A DNA stretch of 10,861 nucleotides from SAR86 cluster bacterium (GTDB lineage: Bacteria; Pseudomonadota; Gammaproteobacteria; Pseudomonadales; Azotimanducaceae): positions 1-10,861 of the forward strand of contig JABMOJ010000434.1 of assembly GCA_013204195.1 (NCBI GenBank), read 5' to 3'. The position numbers and the translations under genes were made by a program. Shown in pieces: positions 1 to 6,168 of this stretch. The number at the start of each line of letters is the position of its first letter. The stretch's first letter is position 1. Under the pieces are notes generated by a model. It made no database searches and was not told where the DNA came from. It was given only the letters and a program-made list of their open reading frames with translations.

Positions 1-1297
1 CAATCATTGTGCTAGCCTGACTTAAGGGTTTGATGTGGGATACCGACAAATTCATTTTTTCAAAATTACCTGCGCTTTGTAAGCTTGCGGCATCTGCCAG
101 CTGATTTTCTTGATTCGCACTTAAATCGAGCGTACCTGCGCTTAGCGCTAATGCCCACTGTGTGAGCCCAGCATTCAAGCCGACTCCTAGCCAGTAACCA
201 TTCAATAGCAGTGTCGATACTTGCAGCGATTTTTCAGAAATGACGATGGCGTTCGCCTCATTGAGATAACGAGAAGAGCTGTACGCCAGAGCAAGGTTGA
301 CCATCGCTACTTTTGAACTCATTATCGGCTTAGATAGCTGAACCGTTAGGGTATCGGCTTCGCCTCGGCTTGCCAAAATGGCGAAACTACCTATCAATCT
401 ATAATCTAATTGCGAAGCACCAAGGAAGAGCCGCATGCCGGCGTAGCCGACAGGGACACTATAGCCCAATCGACCGTAACGGACAGCTTCGCTGGTCATT
501 AAATTTACACTGCCTTGGTCACCAATGTGGCGCGGATTATTGGCGCTAACATTCAGGCTTAGACGCTCGGTACCCGTCGACGAGTGGCCCCAATTATCAA
601 CCGAAACCGAACCATTTAATCGAGATTCAGCTACACTAGAAAGTAAAACGTCGACATCACCAGATTCCTCACCCGAAGCTAACGAGGCTTGTAGTTCTAC
701 CCCGGGCAAGTCATTGAGCAGATTCAACCCCTGGCTCAGGCGATCAAGGTTGAGCGATTTACTGGCCTCTATATACGCCAAGAGCGTATTAAAGACCCGC
801 TTGGAGGAGATAGGGAATTGGTCATTCGCTTCAATTTCGAGGCGCCCCAGGCGCGCCTCGATGACCTCGACAAAAACACGGCCGTCGATAATATCTTGCA
901 CCGGGAGTTGCGCTCTGGCTAACCAACCCTTGTTGGCGTATAACAAATCAATTGATTCCAGCGCTACCTGAAGCTCTGAAAAATACAATTCCCTACCAAG
1001 CCAGGGTGCCAGCGCCTCGGTGACCGCCGCGCTTGATATCAGATTAACGCCTGTCACAATAAACTCGCTAACATAAATTAGCGCACCAGGATCACCTGGC
1101 AGCACTTTCGCCTCGAGGGCTAAGGTTGACTGTAACTTGGGGGATAAGACAACAGGGGGGAGATTAACCTCACGCTGGACAGAGCCCGCATCGGGAACAA
1201 TTTTCGCTGCCGCCGAAAGTGACACCAAGCACGCAACAATAACAATGCTCGTTTTGCATACAATTTTGGAAATGACACCAGACATCTGAATCAACAT
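1..1297 (-). CDS. Two-partner secretion outer-membrane transporter (TpsB, ShlB/FhaC/HecB family), 3' part outside window
   Basis: TpsB proteins are 16-strand outer-membrane barrels that export a large partner exoprotein (TpsA) from the periplasm. The reading frame is open from the ATG at 1297 to the left edge (432 codons, no stop), so the end of the barrel is missing. Residues 1 to about 30 form a signal peptide (Lys-rich start, hydrophobic core, AAA cleavage region). Residues about 77-150 match a POTRA_2 domain: FIVTG start, an LYANKGW segment, then LPVQDIIDG and VEVIEARLG. The following stretch has the ShlB-type pattern, with a short DLPGVEL segment and many alternating beta-strand sequences. 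A TGA lies 12 codons upstream, so translation starts at 1297 or at in-frame ATG 1285. The ribosome site is weak (AAGAG). The exoprotein partner is not in the window and could lie beyond the left edge. Family assignment is confident; the substrate is unknown. Confidence 0.88.
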   Translation of the reverse strand, partial: MLIQMSGVISKIVCKTSIVIVACLVSLSAAAKIVPDAGSVQREVNLPPVVLSPKLQSTLALEAKVLPGDPGALIYVSEFIVTGVNLISSAAVTEALAPWLGRELYFSELQVALESIDLLYANKGWLARAQLPVQDIIDGRVFVEVIEARLGRLEIEANDQFPISSKRVFNTLLAYIEASKSLNLDRLSQGLNLLNDLPGVELQASLASGEESGDVDVLLSSVAESRLNGSVSVDNWGHSSTGTERLSLNVSANNPRHIGDQGSVNLMTSEAVRYGRLGYSVPVGYAGMRLFLGASQLDYRLIGSFAILASRGEADTLTVQLSKPIMSSKVAMVNLALAYSSSRYLNEANAIVISEKSLQVSTLLLNGYWLGVGLNAGLTQWALALSAGTLDLSANQENQLADAASLQSAGNFEKMNLSVSHIKPLSQASTMI

Positions 1298-1345
1298 CAA
1301 ACTCTTAAACGTAAAGGATTCGCGATCTAATCACCTAGACTGAAC

Positions 1346-1672
1346 TCAGCAGAAAATAATAAAATTTGAGGGTGCAAGTGTTGTCGTTGCACCAACATAA
1401 TCAAACAGACAATAACCTTTGCCAAGAACCTGCCTGCGACGATTAGCGGGCAAGTATCTTTTGGCAAGAGAATACCGCGATGTTTCGCATATTACCTCAC
1501 CATGTTCAAAACATACAGACAATCGCTCGCGGTTTCTGGCGGCAACATCCACCAAAGTAGCATTCAGCAACCACCTCGCGTCTTCAACATAACTCGCCAC
1601 ACTCCGCCTACCACATAGCACATTCAGTTGCGCTAAACTCATCACTAGTAGCACCAGGAGCACCACCGACAT
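1346..1672 (-). CDS. Small exported protein of unknown function, possibly pseudopilin (GspH/FimT)-like or a remnant of one
   Basis: This ORF of 108 residues lies on the tpsB strand and ends 48 bases before the tpsB start. It begins with a strongly hydrophobic segment (residues 1-20, MSVVLLVLLVMSLAQL), followed by a mixed region with four Cys and codon use similar to tpsB. The order hydrophobic helix, then a helix with ARWLLNATLVDVAARNRE, then a VCF segment and a late SNFIIF strand, recalls GspH/FimT pseudopilins. The prepilin peptidase site and the Glu at mature position 5 are not present, so this is a loose resemblance. An in-frame ATG at 1693 would lengthen it, but into the GIY-YIG gene. 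No good ribosome site is seen before either ATG. It could be an intact exported protein, a broken pilin gene, or a chance ORF. Confidence 0.4.
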   Translation of the reverse strand: MSVVLLVLLVMSLAQLNVLCGRRSVASYVEDARWLLNATLVDVAARNRERLSVCFEHGEVICETSRYSLAKRYLPANRRRQVLGKGYCLFDYVGATTTLAPSNFIIFC

Positions 1673-2015
1673 GAAGACCAGAAAAGAACTCATCCTAGAG
1701 TACAAACTCGCCCCGAAAACGATGGGTGTGTACCGGATACGCAACGCTGTGAACAACAAAAGCTACATCGCTGTCAGCAAGGATATTCGAGCGAGGTTCA
1801 ATCGACACCGCATGAGCCTTAAAACCCGAAATGAGCGAATCAAAGGCTTACAGGCTGACTGGATTGAACATGGTGAGGCTGTATTTGAATTTGAGATTGT
1901 CGATCTTCTTGAGCCTCTGGATCAACCGGGCTACGATCCTACTGAGGACCTGAAGACGCTGCTGTCGTTATGGCTGGCAAAGTTGCAGCCCTTTGAACCC
2001 AACGGCTACAACTGA
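1671..2015 (+). CDS. GIY-YIG nuclease family protein, stand-alone
   Basis: This 114-residue protein consists of little more than one GIY-YIG fold. Residues 18-21 give MGVY, followed by RIRNAVNNKSYIAVSKDIRARFNRHR: the usual GIY...YIG pair appears as GVY...YIA, with the Arg and His of the second helix kept. The rest (LQADWIEHGEAVFEFEIVDLLEP, then a DPTEDLKTL segment and an ending in GYN) matches a known family of small stand-alone GIY-YIG proteins. Proteins with this fold cut one DNA strand using Tyr, Arg and a metal-binding Glu; activity here is not shown. The start is well set by AGGAG at 1656-1660, ten bases before the ATG. The start codon overlaps that of the divergent small ORF by two bases. 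No homing-intron or transposon context is seen. Confidence 0.82.
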   Translation: MKTRKELILEYKLAPKTMGVYRIRNAVNNKSYIAVSKDIRARFNRHRMSLKTRNERIKGLQADWIEHGEAVFEFEIVDLLEPLDQPGYDPTEDLKTLLSLWLAKLQPFEPNGYN

Positions 2016-2094
2016 ACCCGGTGCCGACTTGCCTGGAGCACTGTGGTTAGCCGCGGTGTGTTACGCAATCAAGACGTCAACTCACCAAGATCCA

Positions 2095-2613
2095 TCAGTT
2101 CTGCACTTTCCAACTACCGTCAGCCTGCCGGCAGGCGGTGCCGTAAACCGAATCCTCTTGACCAGCCACCCTGGCATCGATCGTATATTCGCGACAAGGA
2201 CCCGAATTGGATGTCCAGGTACGCGTCGGCACGACCGCATAGGCGTTACCTGAGTCGGGGTTCTGCCAGCGTGTCGGAACGCCCGTTCTGACATTCTCCA
2301 GGCTCATCACCACTTTCTGCCGATCAACTTCATCCATGGATTGACCGATAGAACCCCCCACCGCGGTACCGATCAGCGTACCGGCAATGATCGCTGCCGT
2401 ACGGCCTCGTCCATCGCCAACTTGAGAGCCCAGCACCCCCCCCAGTAGCCCGCCAATCACCGTGCCCGTCTGCGCATGTTGGCCCTGCCCGGCGCAACTC
2501 ACCAGCAGGCTCAACAGCATCCAAATAGGTACCCGCCTGATCTTGCTCATCCTATGCAAAATCGCAGCGCCAATAAGATTTCCAGCCCAAGTTTTAACCC
2601 CTGTTCTAGCCAT
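2095..2613 (-). CDS. Glycine-zipper outer-membrane lipoprotein (17-kDa surface antigen / RT0821-Lpp0805 type)
   Basis: From the ATG at 2613 the product is 172 residues. It has a hydrophobic stretch ending in a lipobox (LLVSC, Cys40), so it should be lipidated and held in the envelope. Residues about 49-90 are a glycine zipper (GGLLGGVLG, then GTLIGTAVGGSIG), a membrane-associated helix pair. The C-terminal domain carries the family pattern RWQNPDSGNAY, GPCREYT and GTACRQADGSWKV. The role is structural or unknown. The start is debatable. A perfect AGGAGG sits seven bases before ATG 2613, but gives an unusually long 39-residue leader. ATG 2550 gives a normal 18-residue lipoprotein signal (MSKIRRVPIWML) but has only AGG directly abutting it. 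No clear terminator separates it from the convergent GIY-YIG gene. Confidence 0.85.
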   Translation of the reverse strand: MARTGVKTWAGNLIGAAILHRMSKIRRVPIWMLLSLLVSCAGQGQHAQTGTVIGGLLGGVLGSQVGDGRGRTAAIIAGTLIGTAVGGSIGQSMDEVDRQKVVMSLENVRTGVPTRWQNPDSGNAYAVVPTRTWTSNSGPCREYTIDARVAGQEDSVYGTACRQADGSWKVQN

Positions 2614-2782
2614 GATGTCGCCTCCTTTCACAACCGCCCCCGCCATCTCGACGATGATAGCCAGCTATGCGACCCAAACCATTGACGGCGCAACTGGCGC
2701 CAGAGAAAGCCTTAATCTAGTCGCGAATTAACACCGCCATCTTGATTTATATCAGGCTACTCTCAGCACGCCTGACGCCAGG

Positions 2783-4435
2783 TCAGTTGGGCCAATAAAT
2801 ATACTCATCACCTGCTTCGTGAGTTTTTGAGCCATCCTTGTCGATCAGCTGTGGCGCATCGAGCACACTGGGCCACAGGGGTTCAATCTGCTCGGCATTA
2901 TGCGCCGCCAACAGACCTTCGAGCAGCGCTACCTGTTCAGGATTAGCCGCTGCCAGATTATTTTGCTCGGTGGGATCCTCCGCCAGGTTAAACAACCAGC
3001 GTTTATCAGGCCGGTCAGCGCGCACCATTTTCCAGCCCTGGTGAAGCACCGCCTGATGGTGACCTTGGCGCCAAAATAAGGTCTCATGCGGGTTACCCTG
3101 CACTTCATTGCGAATATAGGGCAACAAATTCACACCATCGAGTTGCCGATCTGTGGGAATCGCCGCGCCAGCCGCCGCGGCAAAGGTATGAAACAGGTCA
3201 ACGTGATGAATCGGCGCCTGCATCTCGCTGCCTGCGGCTATCTTTGCGGGCCACTTGGCCATATACGGCACATGAGTCCCACCTTCAAAATGCGTCAACT
3301 TCCAGCCACGATAGGGTTTATTCACGTCAGCCAAACCGATATAGCCAGCACCACCATTATCACTGGTAAACACAATCAACGTATTATCAGCAATGCCATT
3401 GCGTTCGAGGGCTTCGGTGATTTGCGCAACACTACGGTCTAGCGCACGGATCATGCTGGCATAGACTCTTAACCTGGGGTCTTGAATATGCGCTAACGCA
3501 TCATAGTCTTCGCGTTTTGCTTGCAGAGGATTGTGAACCCCCCATTGAGCAAGATACAAAAAGAACGGCTGATTACGATTAGCATCGATCACCTTAACCG
3601 CCTCATCGGTATAGTAATCCGTCAGGTAACCATTGGGTTCAAACTTCGGCCCGCCGTTAAACTGCGCGCTATACTCACCGAAAGCCCAGACCATTTTATC
3701 GATCTGATCATCCACCTTGGCATTAACAACCCGCGGATCATCTTCCGGCAGATACAGCACGCCACTCATATAAAGGCTGTCATCAAAGCCTTGGTCTTCC
3801 GGTCGCATGCCATTGGTCGCACCTAAATGCCATTTGCCGATATGCGCGGTGTAGTAACCAGCACCTTTCAACGTCTCAGCGATGGTAATTTCTTCAGTGG
3901 GGACGCCCTGTTCCTGCATACTCGGCAGCTCAGCCGCCGCGACCATATCAATATCAAGCGGCAACACCGACGGATTGAGATCATCCATCCATTGAAAGAT
4001 ACGCGGGCCCACCTTGGGAATCGGCGTGAACTCGAAACCGAACCGTGTGGAATAGCGGCCTGTGAGCAACGACGCGCGGGACGGCGCGCAAACGGCGTTA
4101 GCGGCATAGCCATTGTCGAAGGTCACACCTTGCCTGGCCAGGCCATCGATGTTCGGCGTTTGCAGGCTCCCATCGGCTGCACCACCGTTATACAGCGAGA
4201 TGTCATTAAACCCCATGTCATCCACCAGAATCAGGATAATATTGGGTTGCCGTTCATTAGCCGGTAGTGCTGCGATGGCCGGCCCCTGAGTCCATTGTGT
4301 CGGGACATTGGCCAAAACAGGATTCATCAGGAGCGTCAACTTGGGTGCACCCCAAACCAGGATATCGACGCGGTTCTGCCAACCGAGATAGCCGGTGACC
4401 AGCAATATGACAACAACGATAGCGAATTTCTTCAT
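2783..4435 (-). CDS. Membrane-anchored sulfatase, formylglycine type (S1 family, arylsulfatase B-like)
   Basis: Sulfatases of this family hydrolyse sulfate esters with a Cys-derived formylglycine and calcium. The 550-residue product starts MKKFAIVVVILLVTGYLGW, an N-terminal signal or anchor, so it should act in the periplasm. Key residues are all visible: the LVDDMG metal-binding pair (Asp72, Asp73), the CAPSRASLLTGR signature with Cys116 and Arg120, GKWHLG (Lys201, His203), the VHNPLQ His301, TSDNGG (Asp359, Asn360), and GWKLTHFEGG (Lys379). The C-terminal domain is complete to the YIYWPN end. Sequence style resembles arylsulfatase B or glycan sulfatases, but the substrate cannot be read from it. 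The ATG at 4435 has GGAAG five bases upstream; ATG 4477 is also in frame but would put 14 residues before the anchor. No maturase (anSME or FGE) is in the window, so activation depends on a gene elsewhere. Confidence 0.93.
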   Translation of the reverse strand: MKKFAIVVVILLVTGYLGWQNRVDILVWGAPKLTLLMNPVLANVPTQWTQGPAIAALPANERQPNIILILVDDMGFNDISLYNGGAADGSLQTPNIDGLARQGVTFDNGYAANAVCAPSRASLLTGRYSTRFGFEFTPIPKVGPRIFQWMDDLNPSVLPLDIDMVAAAELPSMQEQGVPTEEITIAETLKGAGYYTAHIGKWHLGATNGMRPEDQGFDDSLYMSGVLYLPEDDPRVVNAKVDDQIDKMVWAFGEYSAQFNGGPKFEPNGYLTDYYTDEAVKVIDANRNQPFFLYLAQWGVHNPLQAKREDYDALAHIQDPRLRVYASMIRALDRSVAQITEALERNGIADNTLIVFTSDNGGAGYIGLADVNKPYRGWKLTHFEGGTHVPYMAKWPAKIAAGSEMQAPIHHVDLFHTFAAAAGAAIPTDRQLDGVNLLPYIRNEVQGNPHETLFWRQGHHQAVLHQGWKMVRADRPDKRWLFNLAEDPTEQNNLAAANPEQVALLEGLLAAHNAEQIEPLWPSVLDAPQLIDKDGSKTHEAGDEYIYWPN

Positions 4436-4475
4436 GGTGACTTCCGGGCAATGAAAGATGGCGGCCAACCCGCAC

Positions 4476-4494
4476 ATTAATGCCTAACATTAAT
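4476..4494. promoter_or_regulatory. Inverted repeat upstream of the sulfatase, candidate operator
   Basis: ATTAATG and CATTAAT form a perfect 7-base inverted repeat separated by CCTAA. Because ATTAAT is itself a palindrome, the site also reads as two CATTAAT direct repeats 13 bases apart. It ends 41 bases before the preferred sulfatase ATG at 4435, a sensible place for a repressor or activator of that gene. No regulator gene is adjacent. The role is inferred from position and symmetry only. Confidence 0.4.
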
Positions 4495-4643
4495 ACAGTT
4501 AACCGTGAAACTCAATGGACCCAAGCCACGCAGAAAGCCTTGCTCCAGACTCCCCAATCCAATGTAAACCCGTCTGACGATCCGCAACGGCGAAGTGAAT
4601 GCCTCATTCAGACGAATATCAAAAATTTACTTTCAGGAGTTGA

Positions 4644-4671
4644 TTACTTGCATCGAAATTCGCCATACAAT
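4644..4671 (+). promoter_or_regulatory. Possible sigma-70 promoter for the Lys-rich small gene
   Basis: TACAAT at 4666-4671 matches the -10 consensus at five of six bases. TTACTT at 4644-4649 is a weak -35, 16 bases upstream. It lies about 40 bases before the ATG at 4711 and is the best candidate in the 275-base gap after the sulfatase start. Confidence 0.3.
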
Positions 4672-4710
4672 ACTCAAGGTTTTGGGTTCACCTGTTAAAC
4701 GGAGCACGAT

Positions 4711-4821
4711 ATGTCGAAAGGTCAAGACGCAAAAAAAATGGTTAAGAAAAAATCAGATAAAACTTTGAAGGAAAAACGCGAAGCCAAGAAAGAGAAAAAA
4801 TCCAGCCGCAAAGACAGCTAG
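4711..4821 (+). CDS. Lys-rich 36-residue small protein of unknown function
   Basis: The reading frame encodes MSKGQDAKKMVKKKSDKTLK and a further 16 residues, of which the whole contains 14 Lys, 2 Arg and 6 acidic residues, with no Cys, aromatic residue or hydrophobic segment. It should be a soluble, probably disordered or helical, basic cytoplasmic peptide that could bind nucleic acid; this is inference. GGAG lies six bases before the ATG. A strong terminator begins 19 bases after the stop, so the gene has its own promoter candidate, ribosome site and terminator, which argues that it is real. Short basic proteins starting MSKGQD are, from memory, found as hypothetical proteins in gammaproteobacteria; that would need a search. 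Confidence 0.7.
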   Translation: MSKGQDAKKMVKKKSDKTLKEKREAKKEKKSSRKDS

Positions 4822-4840
4822 CCTTTTTCGTCAGTGATTT

Positions 4841-4876
4841 CCAGTTGCGCGCCGACGGCGCCAACTGGATTTTTTT
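4841..4876 (+). terminator. Rho-independent terminator after the Lys-rich gene
   Basis: CCAGTTG-C-GCGCC pairs with GGCGCCAACTGG: a 12-base-pair GC-rich stem with one bulged C and a GAC loop. It is followed directly by ATTTTTTT, the classic intrinsic terminator shape on the plus strand. It separates the 36-residue gene from the DUF3185-like gene, whose ribosome site starts only 15 bases further on, so that gene probably depends on readthrough or on a promoter not recognised here. Confidence 0.85.
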
Positions 4877-4901
4877 CGCCCGCACTTCAAAAGGAACACA
4901 C

Positions 4902-5117
4902 ATGGCCAGCCGTTCTCCAACCTCTCTGCAACTCATTGGTATCGCTCTGGCGTTTATCGGACTCGGTCTGGAATACTGGGCCTATCAATTATCAGGCTCA
5001 TTGAGCTCACAGATTTCAAGCATGGTGACAGGCGCTGACACCGATGAGGTCATCATGTGCTATATCGCCGGTGCCGTGAGTTTCATTCTGGGCATCTACT
5101 TCATCACCAGAAAATAG
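4902..5117 (+). CDS. Small DUF3185-like membrane protein
   Basis: This 71-residue protein has two predicted membrane helices: about residues 9-27 (LIGIALAFIGLGLEYWAY) and about 50-68 (YIAGAVSFILGIYF). They are joined by a polar loop containing SLSSQISSMVTGADTDEV. This layout, with the S-L-S-S-Q / T-G-x-x-T-D segment between two short helices and a basic C-terminus, fits the DUF3185 family of short inner-membrane proteins, whose role is unknown. The start at 4902 is supported by AAGGA six bases upstream. Longer frame versions begin inside the preceding terminator and are unlikely. It converges on the SDR gene, with the two stop codons ten bases apart. Confidence 0.8.
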   Translation: MASRSPTSLQLIGIALAFIGLGLEYWAYQLSGSLSSQISSMVTGADTDEVIMCYIAGAVSFILGIYFITRK

Positions 5118-5119
5118 CA

Positions 5120-5136
5120 GCACGTCACTAACGTGC
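5120..5136. terminator. Short hairpin between two convergent genes, weak bidirectional terminator candidate
   Basis: GCACGT and ACGTGC form a perfect six-base stem with a CACTA loop, overlapping the SDR stop codon and lying just after the DUF3185-like stop. There is no proper T-tract on the plus strand; on the minus strand TATTTTC follows at a few bases' distance. The position between convergent stops is the main support. Confidence 0.3.
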
Positions 5137-5895
5137 GCTCATACCGCCATCGGCCATATAAACACTGCCAGTGAGGAAACTACTTTCATCACTGGCGAGC
5201 AGCACCAATAACCCCGACATATCCTCGAAATTCGCATAACGCCCCATCGGTATCGAGTTGGCGACATAGGCGGCCCGCATTTCATCTGCGTGCCCCGGGC
5301 TAAGCCCTTCTTCGATAGATCGAATCATGCGACCCACCATTGGCGCCGGATTGATGGTATTAACCCGCACGCGATCCGGCGCGCCTTCCATGGCGGCGCT
5401 GCGCATCAAACCAATTACCGCGTGCTTGCTGATGGAATAGGGAGCAACCCCACTCCCACCAGTGACGCCAGCGATAGACGACAAAATAATGATACTGCCG
5501 CCACCCCGGCGAGCGATGGCGGGCATCGCATATTTGACACCCAAGAACGGACCACGAACATTGACCCGCATGACCTGATCAAAATCTTCAGCCAACTGCG
5601 TCGAAATCGGACCCATTTTCCCCTCAATCCCGGCATTGGCGACAAACACATCAACCCCACCAAAGGCCGCTTCCGCCTCTTCAATGATGCGCGCGTTGTC
5701 CGCCTCTTCACCGACATCAGCCACACACAAGGCGATGCGTTCGCCGCCGAGTCTCGCCGACGCTGCCTCCAACGCCAGCCTATCTAAGTCAGCTAACAGC
5801 ACGCTGGCACCCTCCGCCAGGAACCGACTCGCCATGGTCGAGCCTAGCTCACCAGCGCCGCCTGTGATGACGATGACTTTATCTTTCAGTCGCAT
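5128..5895 (-). CDS. Short-chain dehydrogenase/reductase (classical SDR), NAD-type
   Basis: The 255-residue product has the length and all motifs of a classical SDR. The dinucleotide-binding turn is TGGAGELG (residues 11-18); Asp36 after the second strand (LLADLDR) favours NAD over NADP; the VANAG motif is at 85-89. The catalytic tetrad is Asn112, Ser140, Tyr153 and Lys157 (YSISK). It then has NTINPAP and ends with the usual SSFLTGSVYMADGGMS. Such enzymes oxidise or reduce alcohols and ketones, often of fatty acyl, steroid or sugar type; the substrate is not readable here. The start at 5895 is supported by GGAG eight bases upstream. It is a single-gene unit facing away from rimK. Confidence 0.92.
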   Translation of the reverse strand: MRLKDKVIVITGGAGELGSTMASRFLAEGASVLLADLDRLALEAASARLGGERIALCVADVGEEADNARIIEEAEAAFGGVDVFVANAGIEGKMGPISTQLAEDFDQVMRVNVRGPFLGVKYAMPAIARRGGGSIIILSSIAGVTGGSGVAPYSISKHAVIGLMRSAAMEGAPDRVRVNTINPAPMVGRMIRSIEEGLSPGHADEMRAAYVANSIPMGRYANFEDMSGLLVLLASDESSFLTGSVYMADGGMSAR

Positions 5896-5926
5896 ACTCA
5901 ATTCTCCAATGTCCGTCTCAGGTTTG

Positions 5927-5955
5927 AATAAAACATACTTGTTGCTGATCGCCAA
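5927..5955 (-). promoter_or_regulatory. Possible promoter for the SDR gene
   Basis: On the minus strand TTGGCG (5955-5950) and TTTATT (5932-5927) are spaced by 17 bases. Each matches the sigma-70 consensus at four of six positions. They lie 31 bases before the ATG at 5895. Confidence 0.28.
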
Positions 5956-6047
5956 TAACTCATTTGGGGTAATTGCTGGTGCGATCACCCAAAATCAAAC
6001 CCTGCGCGAGCTGTCAGCGCCGCCGGTCGATCAAGCCCAATTGCAGG

Positions 6048-6061
6048 TCAGAATATTCTGA
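6048..6061. promoter_or_regulatory. Perfect 14-base palindrome in the rimK upstream region, candidate operator
   Basis: TCAGAATATTCTGA is a perfect palindrome lying between the divergent SDR gene and rimK. It sits 26 bases upstream of a TAGAAT that could be the rimK -10 box, so a protein bound here could affect rimK transcription. The regulator cannot be named from the sequence, and no regulator gene is adjacent. Confidence 0.35.
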
Positions 6062-6086
6062 TCGCTTCCTGAGCGAACTATCATGG

Positions 6087-6092
6087 TAGAAT
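6087..6092 (+). promoter_or_regulatory. Possible -10 box for rimK
   Basis: TAGAAT matches the -10 consensus at five of six bases. No good -35 is found at 16-18 bases upstream, so an activator or extended contacts may be needed. It would give an untranslated leader of about 70 bases. That leader contains a short imperfect hairpin at 6096-6120 (GGCTT with AAGCC). Confidence 0.25.
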
Positions 6093-6168
6093 ACTGGCTT
6101 AGCTCATCGCCGAGGAAGCCTGTCGGCAGCAGATCTAAGTCCGTTTTTCCATCATTGAGAGGCCCCTA

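Noticed and set aside
525..971. 148-residue plus-strand ORF
   Set aside because: It lies fully opposite the tpsB frame, which has a clear signal peptide and POTRA domain; composition (Ser and Arg rich) is that of a shadow frame.
1993..2291. Two overlapping plus-strand ORFs of 86 and 82 residues
   Set aside because: Both lie opposite the glycine-zipper lipoprotein C-terminal domain, whose family motifs are clear.
2742..2786. Weak hairpins downstream of the sulfatase (CTTGAT/ATCAGG and CTGAC/GTCAG)
   Set aside because: Stems of only 5-6 base pairs without a T-tract; not enough to call a terminator.
4480..4698. 72-residue plus-strand ORF upstream of the Lys-rich gene
   Set aside because: No ribosome site before its ATG, no recognisable domain, and it overlaps the sulfatase upstream repeat and the promoter candidate for the Lys-rich gene.
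5636..6061. 141-residue plus-strand ORF extending into the rimK upstream region
   Set aside because: Mostly antisense to the SDR gene, with low-complexity Ser/Ala composition and no ribosome site recognised.
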